A stretch of DNA of 64,000 nt. It comes from Carbonatibacter sp965199245. Lineage in GTDB: Bacteria > Pseudomonadota > Alphaproteobacteria > Kiloniellales > Kiloniellaceae. The DNA is taken from positions 1 to 64,000 of the forward strand of contig CBDAQP010000002.1 of NCBI GenBank assembly GCA_965199245.1, read 5' to 3'. The notes beneath the pieces are model-generated. The model made no database searches. It was not told the origin of the DNA and saw only the letters and a list, made by a program, of their open reading frames with translations. Shown here in pieces: positions 20,068-29,040 of this stretch. Made by a program: the position numbers and the translations under genes. Numbering within the stretch: the stretch's first letter is position 1; every line of letters begins with the position of its first letter.

Positions 20068-20097
20068 AGGCTATCTTATTTTGTTTTGGTAAAGGGC

Positions 20098-20697
20098 ATG
20101 ACAAAGAACAAAAAACCGGCTCGTGCCTGGCAGCGTATGCTGTCCGGCCGCCGTCTGGATTTACTCAATCCGTCCCCTGTTGATATTGAAATTGTGGATA
20201 TTGCCCTGGGTCTGTCGCGGTTGACGCGATGGAACGGGCAGACAACGGGTGATTGGGGCTATAGCGTTGCCGATCATTCTCTATTGGTTGAACGGATATA
20301 TCGCGGTTTTCGCCCACAGGCATCTGCACGTGATTGTTTGGTTGTTTTGTTGCACGATGCCCCTGAATATGTGGTGGGTGATCTGATTAGTCCTTTTAAA
20401 TCTGCTGTTGGGGCAGACTATAAATCCCTTGAAAATCATTTGACTCAGGCTATTCATCTCCGTTTTGGCCTGCCTGCTGTGCCGTCCCGGATCTTGGCGG
20501 CGGACACCAGGCGTGCCGACCGGCTGGCAGCCTTCCTCGAAGCAACGCAAATCGCGGGTTTTTCACAGGACGAGGCCCGCAAAATTTTTGGCCCTCCCCC
20601 CCCGGCGGTTCCCTTTGAACAGGTTGTGGTTTCCGCCCCCCGCGTTGCAGAGGTGGCCTTTTTAAAGCGGTTTTCCGAGTTGTCAGCGGTGCTGTGA
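20098..20697 (+). CDS. HD-domain phosphohydrolase (YfbR-like)
   Basis: The protein has about 199 residues. HD-fold metal ligands appear in SVADHSLLVERI (His) and in LVVLLHDAPEYVVGD (HD pair), and a later Asp lies in ADTRRADRLAAFLEAT. This is the COG1896 pattern of 5'-deoxynucleotidases and related hydrolases. The true substrate is not set by the motifs. The N-terminus (RMLSGRRLDLLNP) is common in the alphaproteobacterial branch. The ATG at 20098 follows a purine-rich AAAGGG. A terminator stem begins two bases after the stop. Confidence 0.85.
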   Translation: MTKNKKPARAWQRMLSGRRLDLLNPSPVDIEIVDIALGLSRLTRWNGQTTGDWGYSVADHSLLVERIYRGFRPQASARDCLVVLLHDAPEYVVGDLISPFKSAVGADYKSLENHLTQAIHLRFGLPAVPSRILAADTRRADRLAAFLEATQIAGFSQDEARKIFGPPPPAVPFEQVVVSAPRVAEVAFLKRFSELSAVL

Positions 20698-20699
20698 TT

Positions 20700-20727
20700 A
20701 AAAAAGCGCGGAAATCCACGCTTTTTT
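20700..20727. terminator. Bidirectional terminator between the HD hydrolase and bacterioferritin genes
   Basis: AAAAAAGCG and CGCTTTTTT form an A/T-flanked stem with a short loop between two convergent genes. The poly-A and poly-T arms let it work in both directions. Confidence 0.7.
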
Positions 20728-20749
20728 GTCCCGTCTGTTTCACAGACAG

Positions 20750-21235
20750 TTAATCTTCTGTATGGGGCAGGCCCGAAACAGACTGGATATAGTTCTCAAT
20801 GCCGATGCGCTTGATCAGGTCAAGCTGTGTTTCGACGTAATCGACGTGTTCTTCCTCACCGGATAGAATTTCAATGAAAAGATCGCGACTGACGTAGTCT
20901 TTGACACTTTCACAATAGGTGGCCGCCTCGCGGTAAAGTTCGCAGGCTTCATATTCTGCCGCCAAATCGCACTCGAGAATTTCTTTGACGTCCTCGCCAA
21001 TTTTCAACTTGTGCAGTTCCTGGAGGTTTGGCAGTCCTTCGAGCAACAGAATACGGTCAATGAATTTTTCCGCATGACCCATTTCCTCGATGGATTCTTT
21101 ATACTCATGCTTGCCAAGGGCTTTGACACCCCAATCGTCCAGCATCTTGGCATGGAGAAAATATTGATTGATGGCGGTCAACTCGTGAGTGAGGCCTTTG
21201 TTGAGATATTCGATAACTTTCTTGTCACCTTTCAT
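20750..21235 (-). CDS. bfr: Bacterioferritin
   Basis: This is a 161-residue four-helix ferritin that stores iron as a 24-mer. Ferroxidase residues are visible: Glu18 (THELTA), Glu51 and His54 (EEMGHAEK), then Glu in AAEYEACELY and Glu plus His in SGEEEHVDYVE. Met52, the axial ligand of the intersubunit haem, is present, so this is a true haem-binding bacterioferritin. The gene stands alone with a terminator downstream. No partner bfd gene is adjacent, and no Irr or Fur box could be assigned with confidence upstream. Confidence 0.95.
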   Translation of the reverse strand: MKGDKKVIEYLNKGLTHELTAINQYFLHAKMLDDWGVKALGKHEYKESIEEMGHAEKFIDRILLLEGLPNLQELHKLKIGEDVKEILECDLAAEYEACELYREAATYCESVKDYVSRDLFIEILSGEEEHVDYVETQLDLIKRIGIENYIQSVSGLPHTED

Positions 21236-21411
21236 GGTCTTGTCTCTCCTCTATGATGATGTTGTAAGATCTTGACGCCCCCGAAAGCCACTTCAAGAAA
21301 AGATTCAGTTTAATCCAGAATTTTTTTTAAAGTACACGAAGAGCCGCAAAAAGCATTATGCCGCATTTTTCAACAGCTTTGTACTCTCTTTTTTTGATGG
21401 GGCCAGTTTTT

Positions 21412-22359
21412 TTAGGGCCAGGCGGCTTCGGGGGGCATCGACATCAGGATGGCCTCAATATTTCCACCCGTTTTCAAACCGAACAGCGTTCCTCGATCAT
21501 AAAGCAAATTAAATTCCGCGTAGCGTCCCCGACGGAAAAGCTGGTGTTGGCGTTGTTCCGCTGTCCAGTTTTTGTTCATATTCTGCCGTACAAGTTGCGG
21601 ATAGACATCCAGGAAGGCTTTGCCGACATCTTGGGTAAAGGCAAAATCGGCGTTCCAGTCTCCGGTGTTGAGGTAATCGTAGAAAATTCCGCCGACGCCC
21701 CTGGCTTCCCCGCGATGGGGGATAAAGAAGTATTCATCACACCAGGCTTTGAAGGTCGGATAGTAATCGGGGTTGTGGGCATCACAGGCCCGTTTGAACG
21801 CTGCATGGAATTGTTCTGTTTCTATGGGCACGGGGAACATCGGGTTTAAATCGCCGCCGCCGCCGAACCAACTGCGCGTTGTGATGATATGGCGAGTGTT
21901 CATATGAACGGCGGGGACAAGGGGCGAATGCAGATGGGCAACAAGCGAAATCCCGCTGGCCCAGAATCGGCGATCCTGTTCCGCCCCGGGGATTCTCTTG
22001 GCAAAGTCTTCTGGAAACTCGCCCGTAACGGTGGAAATATTCACCCCAACCTTTTCAAAAACGCGCCCGTGCATGAGGGACATTTCCCCCCCGCCGCCAG
22101 ACCCGCCGTCACGAGTCCATTCCTGACGTTCAAAACGTCCGGCGTTTGCACCTTTGTCGCCGATCTTGTCGCGGCCCGGGCCGCTCACCTCGTCTTCGAG
22201 TCGTTCAAAGGTCGCGCAGATTTGATCGCGGAGAGTTCTAAACCAGTTTTCTGCCCGCGCCTTTGCATCGTCTGGAGCTTTGTGATCTGGAAAATCCCGG
22301 TCGGGAGCGTGACGTTCGTAGCTGTAGGCCGTGGCAGAATTTTTTGAAACATCAGACAT
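21412..22359 (-). CDS. hemF: Oxygen-dependent coproporphyrinogen III oxidase
   Basis: This cytoplasmic haem-synthesis enzyme converts coproporphyrinogen III to protoporphyrinogen IX with oxygen. Recognisable blocks are WTRDGGSGGGGEMSLMHG, HMNTRHI, RSWFGGGGDLNP, the GEARGVGGIFYD turn, and the C-terminal RGTLFGLKTGGNIEAILMS followed by PPEAAW. The length (315 residues) is normal with the ATG at 22359. Upstream in-frame codons show no family resemblance. It follows trmL by five bases, so they are probably cotranscribed. Confidence 0.93.
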   Translation of the reverse strand: MSDVSKNSATAYSYERHAPDRDFPDHKAPDDAKARAENWFRTLRDQICATFERLEDEVSGPGRDKIGDKGANAGRFERQEWTRDGGSGGGGEMSLMHGRVFEKVGVNISTVTGEFPEDFAKRIPGAEQDRRFWASGISLVAHLHSPLVPAVHMNTRHIITTRSWFGGGGDLNPMFPVPIETEQFHAAFKRACDAHNPDYYPTFKAWCDEYFFIPHRGEARGVGGIFYDYLNTGDWNADFAFTQDVGKAFLDVYPQLVRQNMNKNWTAEQRQHQLFRRGRYAEFNLLYDRGTLFGLKTGGNIEAILMSMPPEAAWP

Positions 22360-22364
22360 GGCGT

Positions 22365-22850
22365 TTACTCCTTTGTGGCCTTTATCGCCGTAGAGTTCTG
22401 TGCGGGAAAGCCCGCAGTTTGTCGCAGGGCTTCCCCCAAAACCATTGCGGCACAAACGGCAATATTTAACGAACGTGCCTCTGCCATCATGGGGACGCAC
22501 ACCCGCGCATCAGCCGCCGCGTGAACAGTCTGCGGTGCACCACAGGATTCCCGACCGAGTAACAGGCAATCATCGGCCTTGAATGAAAAATCATTATAAA
22601 GCACAGGGGTCTGTGTCGTCAGTAAAATCAGCCGCGTTGTGTGGTTATCCTTAAACGCATCCCAGGATCTGTGACGTTTTATCGCAACAAGGTCGTGATA
22701 GTCGAGCCCCGCGCGCCTGAGCCGCCGATCATCAAGGACAAAACCACAGGGTTCGATAATATCAATCCCCAGCCCCAGACAGGCTGCCAGGCGGATGAGA
22801 GTCCCGGTGTTTTGTGGAATATCAGGTTGATAGAGTGCCAGACGCATCAC
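22365..22850 (-). CDS. trmL: tRNA (cytidine(34)-2'-O)-methyltransferase
   Basis: This is a 161-residue SPOUT-class methyltransferase that acts as a dimer on the wobble base of leucine tRNAs. It begins RLALYQPDIPQNTGTLIRL, the first conserved box. The knot motifs LLGRESCGAP and SLNIAVCAAMVLGEAL hold the S-adenosylmethionine site. It is the first gene of a two-gene run with hemF and divergent from petABC. Confidence 0.92.
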   Translation of the reverse strand: MMRLALYQPDIPQNTGTLIRLAACLGLGIDIIEPCGFVLDDRRLRRAGLDYHDLVAIKRHRSWDAFKDNHTTRLILLTTQTPVLYNDFSFKADDCLLLGRESCGAPQTVHAAADARVCVPMMAEARSLNIAVCAAMVLGEALRQTAGFPAQNSTAIKATKE

Positions 22851-23079
22851 GTTGTTGTCCTTGCGACAGGGGGCGTTGACCCTGGAGAGTGGTCACTGCT
22901 AGTGCATCGATTTTGTTTGTTCAAGGCTTGTCTCCTCAAAACAGTTTTTTGCGGGATAATCTTTGCTTTCTTTTCACAAAGTGATTATATCCCTGCGGGG
23001 ATGTGCGGGATTCCCGTAACCCTGTCGCGCCCGTGGCTGTTATGCGTTTTTTGCGCGGTTTAAGGGGCGGTCAAATATA

Positions 23080-23100
23080 CTAAGTCCAAATTACACTTAG
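23080..23100. promoter_or_regulatory. Small inverted repeat upstream of petA, possible operator
   Basis: CTAAGT and ACTTAG are arranged as an inverted repeat with a nine-base spacer, about 30 bp before the petA start. It could be a regulator site or chance. No family could be assigned. Confidence 0.25.
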
Positions 23101-23132
23101 ATCATTGAGAGATGAACAGAGGACAAACAAAA

Positions 23133-23681
23133 ATGGCGGATGGTACAACACCCGTGAAGTCTGCTGATGATGAAAATCGGCGCGAATTTCTCTATCTTGC
23201 CGCTGGTGCAGTGACTGCGGTGGGGGCCGCAGGGGTCGCCTGGCCCTTTATCAACTCGCTCAACCCCTCCGCTGATGTGCTGGCACTGGCCTCGACCGAA
23301 GTTGACTTGGGCCAGATCGAGGTCGGACAAAGCATCACGGTCACCTGGCGGGGAAAACCTGTTTTTATCCGCCGCCGCACGGTGGAGGAGATCCAAACCG
23401 CGCGGGCCGATGACATGGCTGATCTGATTGATCCGCAAACGGACGAAAATCGCGTTGAAAAAACAGAATGGCTTATCCTCGTTGGCATCTGTACCCACCT
23501 CGGCTGTGTCCCCCTGGGACAAAAAACGGGTGAGTCGCGCGGGGAATACGGGGGGTGGTTTTGTCCTTGCCACGGGTCGCACTATGACACCTCGGGTCGG
23601 ATTCGCAAGGGGCCTGCACCGCGTAACATGGATGTTCCGGTCTATGCTTTTCTTAATGACACAACGGTCAAGATTGGATGA
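23133..23681 (+). CDS. petA: Ubiquinol-cytochrome c reductase Rieske iron-sulfur subunit
   Basis: The N-terminus has a twin-arginine-type anchor (ENRREFLYLAAGAVTAVG) that keeps the protein membrane-bound. The [2Fe-2S] cluster is held by the two boxes CTHLGCVP and CPCHGSHYD, each giving one Cys and one His plus a disulphide. The protein moves electrons from quinol to cytochrome c1. The ATG at 23133 has GAGGA nine bases upstream. An ATG at 23112 would add seven residues. It overlaps petB by four bases. Confidence 0.94.
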   Translation: MADGTTPVKSADDENRREFLYLAAGAVTAVGAAGVAWPFINSLNPSADVLALASTEVDLGQIEVGQSITVTWRGKPVFIRRRTVEEIQTARADDMADLIDPQTDENRVEKTEWLILVGICTHLGCVPLGQKTGESRGEYGGWFCPCHGSHYDTSGRIRKGPAPRNMDVPVYAFLNDTTVKIG

Positions 23682-24952
23682 GCAGCATGAAAGATACTCT
23701 CACACCCAAATCCAAAAAATCGTCCCAAAATCCGGTTGTGGCGTGGATTGATCATCGCTTGCCGATTTTCACATTCCTTGACCATGAAATGAATGACTAT
23801 CCAACGCCGAAAAACCTGAATTATTTTTGGAACTTTGGTTCGTTGGCGGGAATTGCCCTGGTCACTATGATTGTGACGGGGATTTTATTGGCGATGCAGT
23901 ACACGCCGCATGTCGATTTGGCATTTGATTCGGTTGAACGGATTATGCGCGATGTCAATTCTGGCTGGCTCATCCGCTATGTCCATATGAACATGGCCTC
24001 CTTCTTCTTCATTGTGGTCTATATTCATATTCTGCGCGGTCTCTACTATGGGTCCTACAAGGAGCCGCGCGAACTTTTGTGGCAGTTGGGGGTTTTAATC
24101 TTCCTTCTGATGATGGCAACCGCCTTTATGGGCTATGTTTTGCCGTGGGGGCAGATGTCCTTTTGGGGCGCGACGGTGATTACCAATCTTTTTTCTGCCA
24201 TTCCCATCGTCGGTGAGTCGATTGTCACTTGGCTCTGGGGTGGGTTTTCGGTTGATAACCCGACATTGAATCGCTTCTTTGCTTTGCACTATCTCTTGCC
24301 TTTTATCATTGTTGCCGTGGTCATCCTGCACATTGTTGCCCTGCACCGTTTCGGGTCGAATAACCCGGTCGGCATCGATATCAAGGGGCCACAGGACAGC
24401 ATCCCCTTTCACCCTTATTATACCTTGAAAGACGCTTTTGGATTTGGGGTCTTCTTCATGGTTTTTGCGGTGTTCCTGTTCTGGGCACCGAACTATATGG
24501 GCCATCCTGACAACTATATCCCCGCCGACCCGCTTTCGACGCCAGCGCATATTGTTCCGGAATGGTACTTCCTGCCGTTCTATGCTGTTTTGCGTGCAAT
24601 CCCCGACAAACTGGGTGGTGTGATTGCCATGTTCGGTGCCATTGCAGTTCTTTTTGTTCTGCCTTGGCTGGATCGCTCAAAGGTTCGCTCTGCGAACTAT
24701 CGTCCGCTCTATCGTGCCCTGTTTTGGTTCTTTGTGGCCAATGGCCTTTTCCTTGGCTGGCTCGGCGGGCAACCTGCCGAAGAACCCTACGTGACCCTGT
24801 CGCGCATTGCGACGGCGTGGTATTTCTTTCACTTTCTGGTTCTTTTGCCCTTTGTTTTGCCGATGGTCGAAAAAACGAAGCCGCTCCCGGCTTCGATTAG
24901 CGAGGCTATCGGTCAAGGTGGCGCAATGGTTCGGGGAGGGAATGCACGATGA
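23678..24952 (+). CDS. petB: Ubiquinol-cytochrome c reductase cytochrome b subunit
   Basis: This 424-residue membrane protein has eight predicted helices. It carries the paired haem histidines in helices II and IV (HMNMASFFFIVVYIHILRG and the ILHIVALHRFGSNNP region). Quinol-oxidation residues lie in GYVLPWGQMSFWGATV and in PEWYFLPFYAVLRAIPDK. The ATGA overlaps with both neighbours mean tight translational coupling in the petABC operon. The length is normal for the alphaproteobacterial form, so it is not split as in cyanobacteria. Confidence 0.95.
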   Translation: MSSMKDTLTPKSKKSSQNPVVAWIDHRLPIFTFLDHEMNDYPTPKNLNYFWNFGSLAGIALVTMIVTGILLAMQYTPHVDLAFDSVERIMRDVNSGWLIRYVHMNMASFFFIVVYIHILRGLYYGSYKEPRELLWQLGVLIFLLMMATAFMGYVLPWGQMSFWGATVITNLFSAIPIVGESIVTWLWGGFSVDNPTLNRFFALHYLLPFIIVAVVILHIVALHRFGSNNPVGIDIKGPQDSIPFHPYYTLKDAFGFGVFFMVFAVFLFWAPNYMGHPDNYIPADPLSTPAHIVPEWYFLPFYAVLRAIPDKLGGVIAMFGAIAVLFVLPWLDRSKVRSANYRPLYRALFWFFVANGLFLGWLGGQPAEEPYVTLSRIATAWYFFHFLVLLPFVLPMVEKTKPLPASISEAIGQGGAMVRGGNAR

Positions 24953-25710
24953 AAAAGGTTTTATCTGTCCTCTGGGTAGCGGTTCTGTCTTGTCTTGCCC
25001 CACAAACAGTTTGGGCGGCAGGATCCGCAATTCAGTTGCCCGGCTATAGCTGGAGCTTCCAGGGCGTTTTTGGTTCTTATGACAAGGCCGCCTTGCAACG
25101 GGGGTTCCAGGTTTACGAGGGCGTCTGTGCGTCTTGCCATTCCCTTGACCTCATCAATTTTCGCAACCTCGCCGATTTGGGTTTTAATGTCGATGAAATC
25201 AAGGCCATTGCCGGGGCCTACACGGTGGACGATGGCCCGAATGCGGAGGGCGAATTTTTTGAACGTGCCGCCATTCCCGCTGATCCCTTCCCTAATCCTT
25301 TTCCCAATGTGCAGGCGGCGGCGGCCTCTAACGGCGGTAAGGCCCCTCCTGACCTGTCTTTGATGGCCAAGGCGCGCGTGGGTGGTCCCGATTATATCAA
25401 GGCCTTGTTGGTTGGTTATGAGGACGCGCCGGAGGGATTCGACGTAGGACAGGGGAACTACAACCGCTATTTCCCCGGTCACGTCATCGCAATGGCCAGT
25501 CCGCTTTATGACGAGGCGGTTGAATATAGCGACGGTACGCCTGCGACGGTTGATCAAATGGCAGGTGATGTGGCCCATTTTTTGATGTGGGCGGCAGAAC
25601 CCAAACTCGAGGATCGCAAGGGAACAGGGGTCTTCGTCATGATCTTCCTTTTTTGTTTTACCCTGGTGATGTACGCCGCAAAACGTAAGGCTTGGGCTGA
25701 TATTCACTAA
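24949..25710 (+). CDS. petC: Ubiquinol-cytochrome c reductase cytochrome c1 subunit
   Basis: A Sec signal peptide (VLSVLWVAVLSCLAPQTVWA) exports the 253-residue precursor. The haem c site is VCASCHSL near residue 59, and the distal Met is in VIAMASPLYDEAVEY. A C-terminal helix (GVFVMIFLFCFTLVMYAA) followed by a basic end anchors it to the membrane. It is the last gene of petABC, followed by a terminator. Confidence 0.95.
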   Translation: MKKVLSVLWVAVLSCLAPQTVWAAGSAIQLPGYSWSFQGVFGSYDKAALQRGFQVYEGVCASCHSLDLINFRNLADLGFNVDEIKAIAGAYTVDDGPNAEGEFFERAAIPADPFPNPFPNVQAAAASNGGKAPPDLSLMAKARVGGPDYIKALLVGYEDAPEGFDVGQGNYNRYFPGHVIAMASPLYDEAVEYSDGTPATVDQMAGDVAHFLMWAAEPKLEDRKGTGVFVMIFLFCFTLVMYAAKRKAWADIH

Positions 25711-25738
25711 TGGTAGCCTCCCGGTGATCTCTCTTCAG

Positions 25739-25769
25739 AAAAAGGCCCCGCTTTGGCGCGGCCTTTTTT
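25739..25769 (+). terminator. Terminator of the petABC operon
   Basis: The stem pairs AAAAAGGCC with GGCCTTTTTT around a GC-rich centre, 29 bp after the petC stop. The T run continues into a further T-rich stretch. Confidence 0.8.
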
Positions 25770-26105
25770 GTTTTTTGAAAGAACGCTGGAATTTTTTAGA
25801 GTCGTCGGGAGGGAATAGGTTCAACACAAAATTTTTAATTCCTTTGCGTTGCCATAGGATTCGCCCGTTCAGAGACATTGAAAATCCAACAAATTTCTTG
25901 TGCGTGAGATGTCTGAAAAATAATTGTTGCGAATGAATTTCATTTTCTATATAGTCCATTTTGTGGTTCAGGTCGGACGTTTTAGACGTTTCTTGCCCTG
26001 CTGTGGCGGTTTTTGTTTATCCTTCGGCCTGTGCCTCATCTCTCCTGACGTAAACTTTGGTCGTTTTGGCCCCCCATCCGATTCGCTCGGATGGGGTTTT
26101 TCTTT
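25770..26105 (+). other. Intergenic region ending in a strong terminator; possible small RNA
   Basis: No convincing protein is coded here; short frames lack ribosome sites and family likeness. At 26072-26105 there is a strong terminator (CCCCATCCGA and TCGGATGGGG, loop TTCGC, then TTTTTCTTT) that belongs to no visible gene, since petC already has its own. An untranslated transcript ending there is a reasonable guess. No known RNA family was recognised. Confidence 0.4.
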
Positions 26106-26147
26106 GCCTGAACTCTTGTGTTGGCCTGTTGTATCCCCATGTCTTTA

Positions 26148-26289
26148 GAGCACCTCTAAAAACCTCGATCCTCGTCGTCTGGTGCGTCAAACTTCTTTCT
26201 ACGATCCTCAAATACACTCCGGTATTCTGCGGTTCTCGAAAACAGTTGTCCTGCCAGCCAACTTCGGCTTGAGGTTTTTAGAAGCACTC
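26148..26289. repeat. 142-bp element with imperfect terminal inverted repeats (MITE-like)
   Basis: The left end GAGCACCTCTAAAAACCTC and the right end GAGGTTTTTAGAAGCACTC are 19-bp inverted repeats with three mismatches. The 104 bp between them has no coding capacity. The structure fits a miniature inverted-repeat element, or a long regulatory hairpin in the leader of clpB. Confidence 0.55.
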
Positions 26290-26317
26290 TTTTGTGAAGG
26301 CAAGGCTATGCATTCAG

Positions 26318-26345
26318 CTTGTCCTCTCGGGCTTCACGCCGATAG
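26318..26345 (+). promoter_or_regulatory. Candidate heat-shock (RpoH, sigma-32) promoter of clpB
   Basis: CTTG is followed, after 17 bases, by CCGATAG, close to the alphaproteobacterial RpoH pattern CTTG-N17-CYTAT. It lies about 60 bp upstream of clpB, a typical RpoH target. One base of the -10 core differs. Confidence 0.5.
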
Positions 26346-26404
26346 TCGGGTGGAGTGTTCGTTACGTAAAGTGTGCGCTCAAATGAGGCACAAGGAGAAA
26401 AGTT

Positions 26405-29008
26405 ATGAATATCACAAACTATAGCGAGCGTGTGCAGGGCTTTATCCAGTCTGCTCATGGTTTGGCACAACGACGAAATCATCAGCAACTGATGCCAGAA
26501 CATTTGCTCAAGGTCATTTTAGATGACCCGGACGGTTTGGCTGCGCGTTTAATCCGTGCGGCGGCTGGTGACCCAGCGGTTGCTACGATGGCTGTCGAGG
26601 CTGTGTTGGACAAATTGCCCCGGGTGTCAGGGGGACAATTTTCCCTTGCACACGACACATCGCGGCTTTTTAAACGCGCAGAAGACATCGCGCAAAAAGC
26701 AGGTGATAGCTATGTGACGGTCGAACGCTTGCTTATCGCCCTTGCGTTGGACACAGCAACTCCTGCAGGAGAAATTTTAAAGGATGCAGGAATCAGCGTA
26801 GAGGCGTTGAATCGCGCCATCAATGACTTGCGTAAAGGACGCACGGCACAGTCTGTGCGGGCAGAAGACGGCTATGATGCTCTCAATAAATACGCTCGTG
26901 ATTTGACTGCCATGGCTCAGGACGGCAAACTTGATCCCGTGATCGGACGTGAAGAAGAAATCCGACGCACAGTTCAGGTGCTGTCGCGCAGAACCAAGAA
27001 TAACCCGGTTTTGATCGGTGCGCCCGGTGTGGGGAAAACAGCCATTATCGAAGGTCTCGCCCTGCGTATTGTCAACGGTGATGTACCTGAAAACCTGTTG
27101 AACAAGCGGTTGATGGCTCTGGATCTTGCCGGAATGGTGGCGGGGGCCAAATATCGCGGCGATTTCGAGGAACGCCTGAAGTCTCTGTTGGCAGAAATCA
27201 CTGCGGCAGATGGCGAGGTGATTCTTTTTATTGATGAATTACACAGCCTTGTCGGGGCGGGGCAAAGCGACGGGGCAATGGATGCGTCTAATATGCTCAA
27301 ACCTGCCCTGGCACGGGGGGAGTTGCATTGTGTCGGGGCAACGACGTTAGATGAATATCGTTTGTATGTTGAAAAAGACGCCGCCTTGGCCCGTCGTTTT
27401 CAGCCCGTCGTGGTCGCAGAACCAACGGTCGAAGACTCTATTTCTATTCTGCGCGGGTTAAAGGAAAAGTACGAACTCCACCATGGGGTGCGGATCACCG
27501 ATGCGGCGATTGTGGCCTCTGCAACGCTGTCCGATCGTTATATCACAGACCGCTTTTTGCCGGACAAAGCCATTGATTTGATGGATGAAGCCGCCAGCCG
27601 TCTGCGGATGCAGGTCAGTTCAAAACCAGAAGACCTCGACGAACTTGATCGTAGGCTGGTTCAGCTCAAAATTGAACAATCTGCCCTGAGTCGGGAGGAT
27701 GACCCCGCTGCACGCGAACGCCTCGCGGCCTTGGAGGCTGAGATTGTAACACTCGAAGAACGTTCCGTTGCCTTGACCGCACAGTGGGAGAGTGCACGCC
27801 ATCAACGGGCCGAACGCCACAAGGTTAAGGAAGACCTCGATCAGGCCAGAATCGCATTGGAACAGGCCGAACGCGCCGGAGCCCTGGATCAGGCGGGCGA
27901 ACTAAAATACAGCACAATCCCTGCACTTGAAAAAAGTCTCCTGGTTTCTGGCGATGATACAGATCATGCGGTGTTGAGCGAGGATGTCAGTGCGGAGTCC
28001 ATTGCCGCTGTCGTGTCCCGCTGGACGGGGATTCCAATTGATAAAATGCTCGAAGGCGAGCGGGAAAAACTGCTGAAAATGGAAAGCGAATTGGGGCGTC
28101 GTGTCATCGGGCAACGCGCGGCGATTACGGCAATTTCCAACGCGGTACGGCGGTCACGGGCGGGTTTGCAAGATCCTTCGCGTCCGTTGGGGTCTTTTTT
28201 GTTCCTCGGGCCAACGGGGGTGGGGAAAACAGAACTGACCAAGGCACTGGCGGCCTTTCTATTCGATGATGATACCGCCATGGTGCGCCTCGATATGTCA
28301 GAATTTATGGAAAAGCATTCTGTTGCGCGTCTGATTGGCGCGCCTCCGGGCTATGTTGGCTATGAACAGGGCGGGGCCTTGACCGAGGCCGTGCGCCGTC
28401 GTCCCTATCAAGTTGTGCTGTTTGATGAAATTGAAAAGGCACACCCCGATGTCTTTCACCTGCTACTTCAGGTCCTGGATGATGGGCGTTTGACTGATGG
28501 TCAGGGGCGCACAGTTGATTTTCGCCACACCTTAATTCTGTTGACGTCAAATCTGGGAGCGGAAATTTTGGCACAACAGCCACAGGACGCGGTCGCGCCG
28601 CGTGCGGAGCAGGTTAAAAAAGACAGCACAGCACTTCGCGCAGAGGTCATGGCGGTGGTCGGTGCGACCTTTCGCCCCGAATTTATCAACCGTTTGGATG
28701 ATGTTTTACTGTTCCACAGGCTGGGGCGCGATGATATGTCACATATTGTCAATATTCAGCTGGATCACCTGCGAACGCGCCTGAAGGCACAGGGGTTTGC
28801 GCTTACGGTGACGGCGCAGGCCGTCGACTGGTTGGCAGAACAGGGCTATGATCCGGTGTTTGGGGCGCGTCCTCTGCGCCGTCTGATTCAAACGGCTCTT
28901 CAGGATCGTTTGGCCAGTCTCATTCTTGCGGGACAGCTGGGGCAAGAGCTCGTGGTTGATGTCGGGCCGGACGGGTTGGTTATCGAGGAGGGGGATGCTT
29001 TGCCCTGA
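26405..29008 (+). CDS. clpB: ATP-dependent disaggregase ClpB
   Basis: This 867-residue hexameric AAA+ chaperone extracts proteins from aggregates with DnaK. The N-domain covers about residues 1-145. ATPase domain 1 has Walker A GAPGVGKTAI near 205 and Walker B VILFIDELHSLVGAG. The middle coiled-coil domain lies about 400-520 (EDLDELDRRLVQLKIEQ and onwards), and ATPase domain 2 has GPTGVGKTELTK near 602. The middle domain separates it from ClpA and ClpC. The length is normal. An AAGGAGAAA site precedes the ATG. No internal second start was examined in detail. Confidence 0.96.
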   Translation: MNITNYSERVQGFIQSAHGLAQRRNHQQLMPEHLLKVILDDPDGLAARLIRAAAGDPAVATMAVEAVLDKLPRVSGGQFSLAHDTSRLFKRAEDIAQKAGDSYVTVERLLIALALDTATPAGEILKDAGISVEALNRAINDLRKGRTAQSVRAEDGYDALNKYARDLTAMAQDGKLDPVIGREEEIRRTVQVLSRRTKNNPVLIGAPGVGKTAIIEGLALRIVNGDVPENLLNKRLMALDLAGMVAGAKYRGDFEERLKSLLAEITAADGEVILFIDELHSLVGAGQSDGAMDASNMLKPALARGELHCVGATTLDEYRLYVEKDAALARRFQPVVVAEPTVEDSISILRGLKEKYELHHGVRITDAAIVASATLSDRYITDRFLPDKAIDLMDEAASRLRMQVSSKPEDLDELDRRLVQLKIEQSALSREDDPAARERLAALEAEIVTLEERSVALTAQWESARHQRAERHKVKEDLDQARIALEQAERAGALDQAGELKYSTIPALEKSLLVSGDDTDHAVLSEDVSAESIAAVVSRWTGIPIDKMLEGEREKLLKMESELGRRVIGQRAAITAISNAVRRSRAGLQDPSRPLGSFLFLGPTGVGKTELTKALAAFLFDDDTAMVRLDMSEFMEKHSVARLIGAPPGYVGYEQGGALTEAVRRRPYQVVLFDEIEKAHPDVFHLLLQVLDDGRLTDGQGRTVDFRHTLILLTSNLGAEILAQQPQDAVAPRAEQVKKDSTALRAEVMAVVGATFRPEFINRLDDVLLFHRLGRDDMSHIVNIQLDHLRTRLKAQGFALTVTAQAVDWLAEQGYDPVFGARPLRRLIQTALQDRLASLILAGQLGQELVVDVGPDGLVIEEGDALP

Positions 29009-29040
29009 TTGTGCTGTTGCCTGGAAAGATTGCGGGGCAC

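Noticed and set aside
21250..21340. Iron-responsive (Irr or Fur) box upstream of bacterioferritin.
   Set aside because: The AT-rich stretch has no convincing match to either consensus.
25724..26148. Two short frames after petC.
   Set aside because: They overlap terminators, lack ribosome sites and have no recognisable motif.
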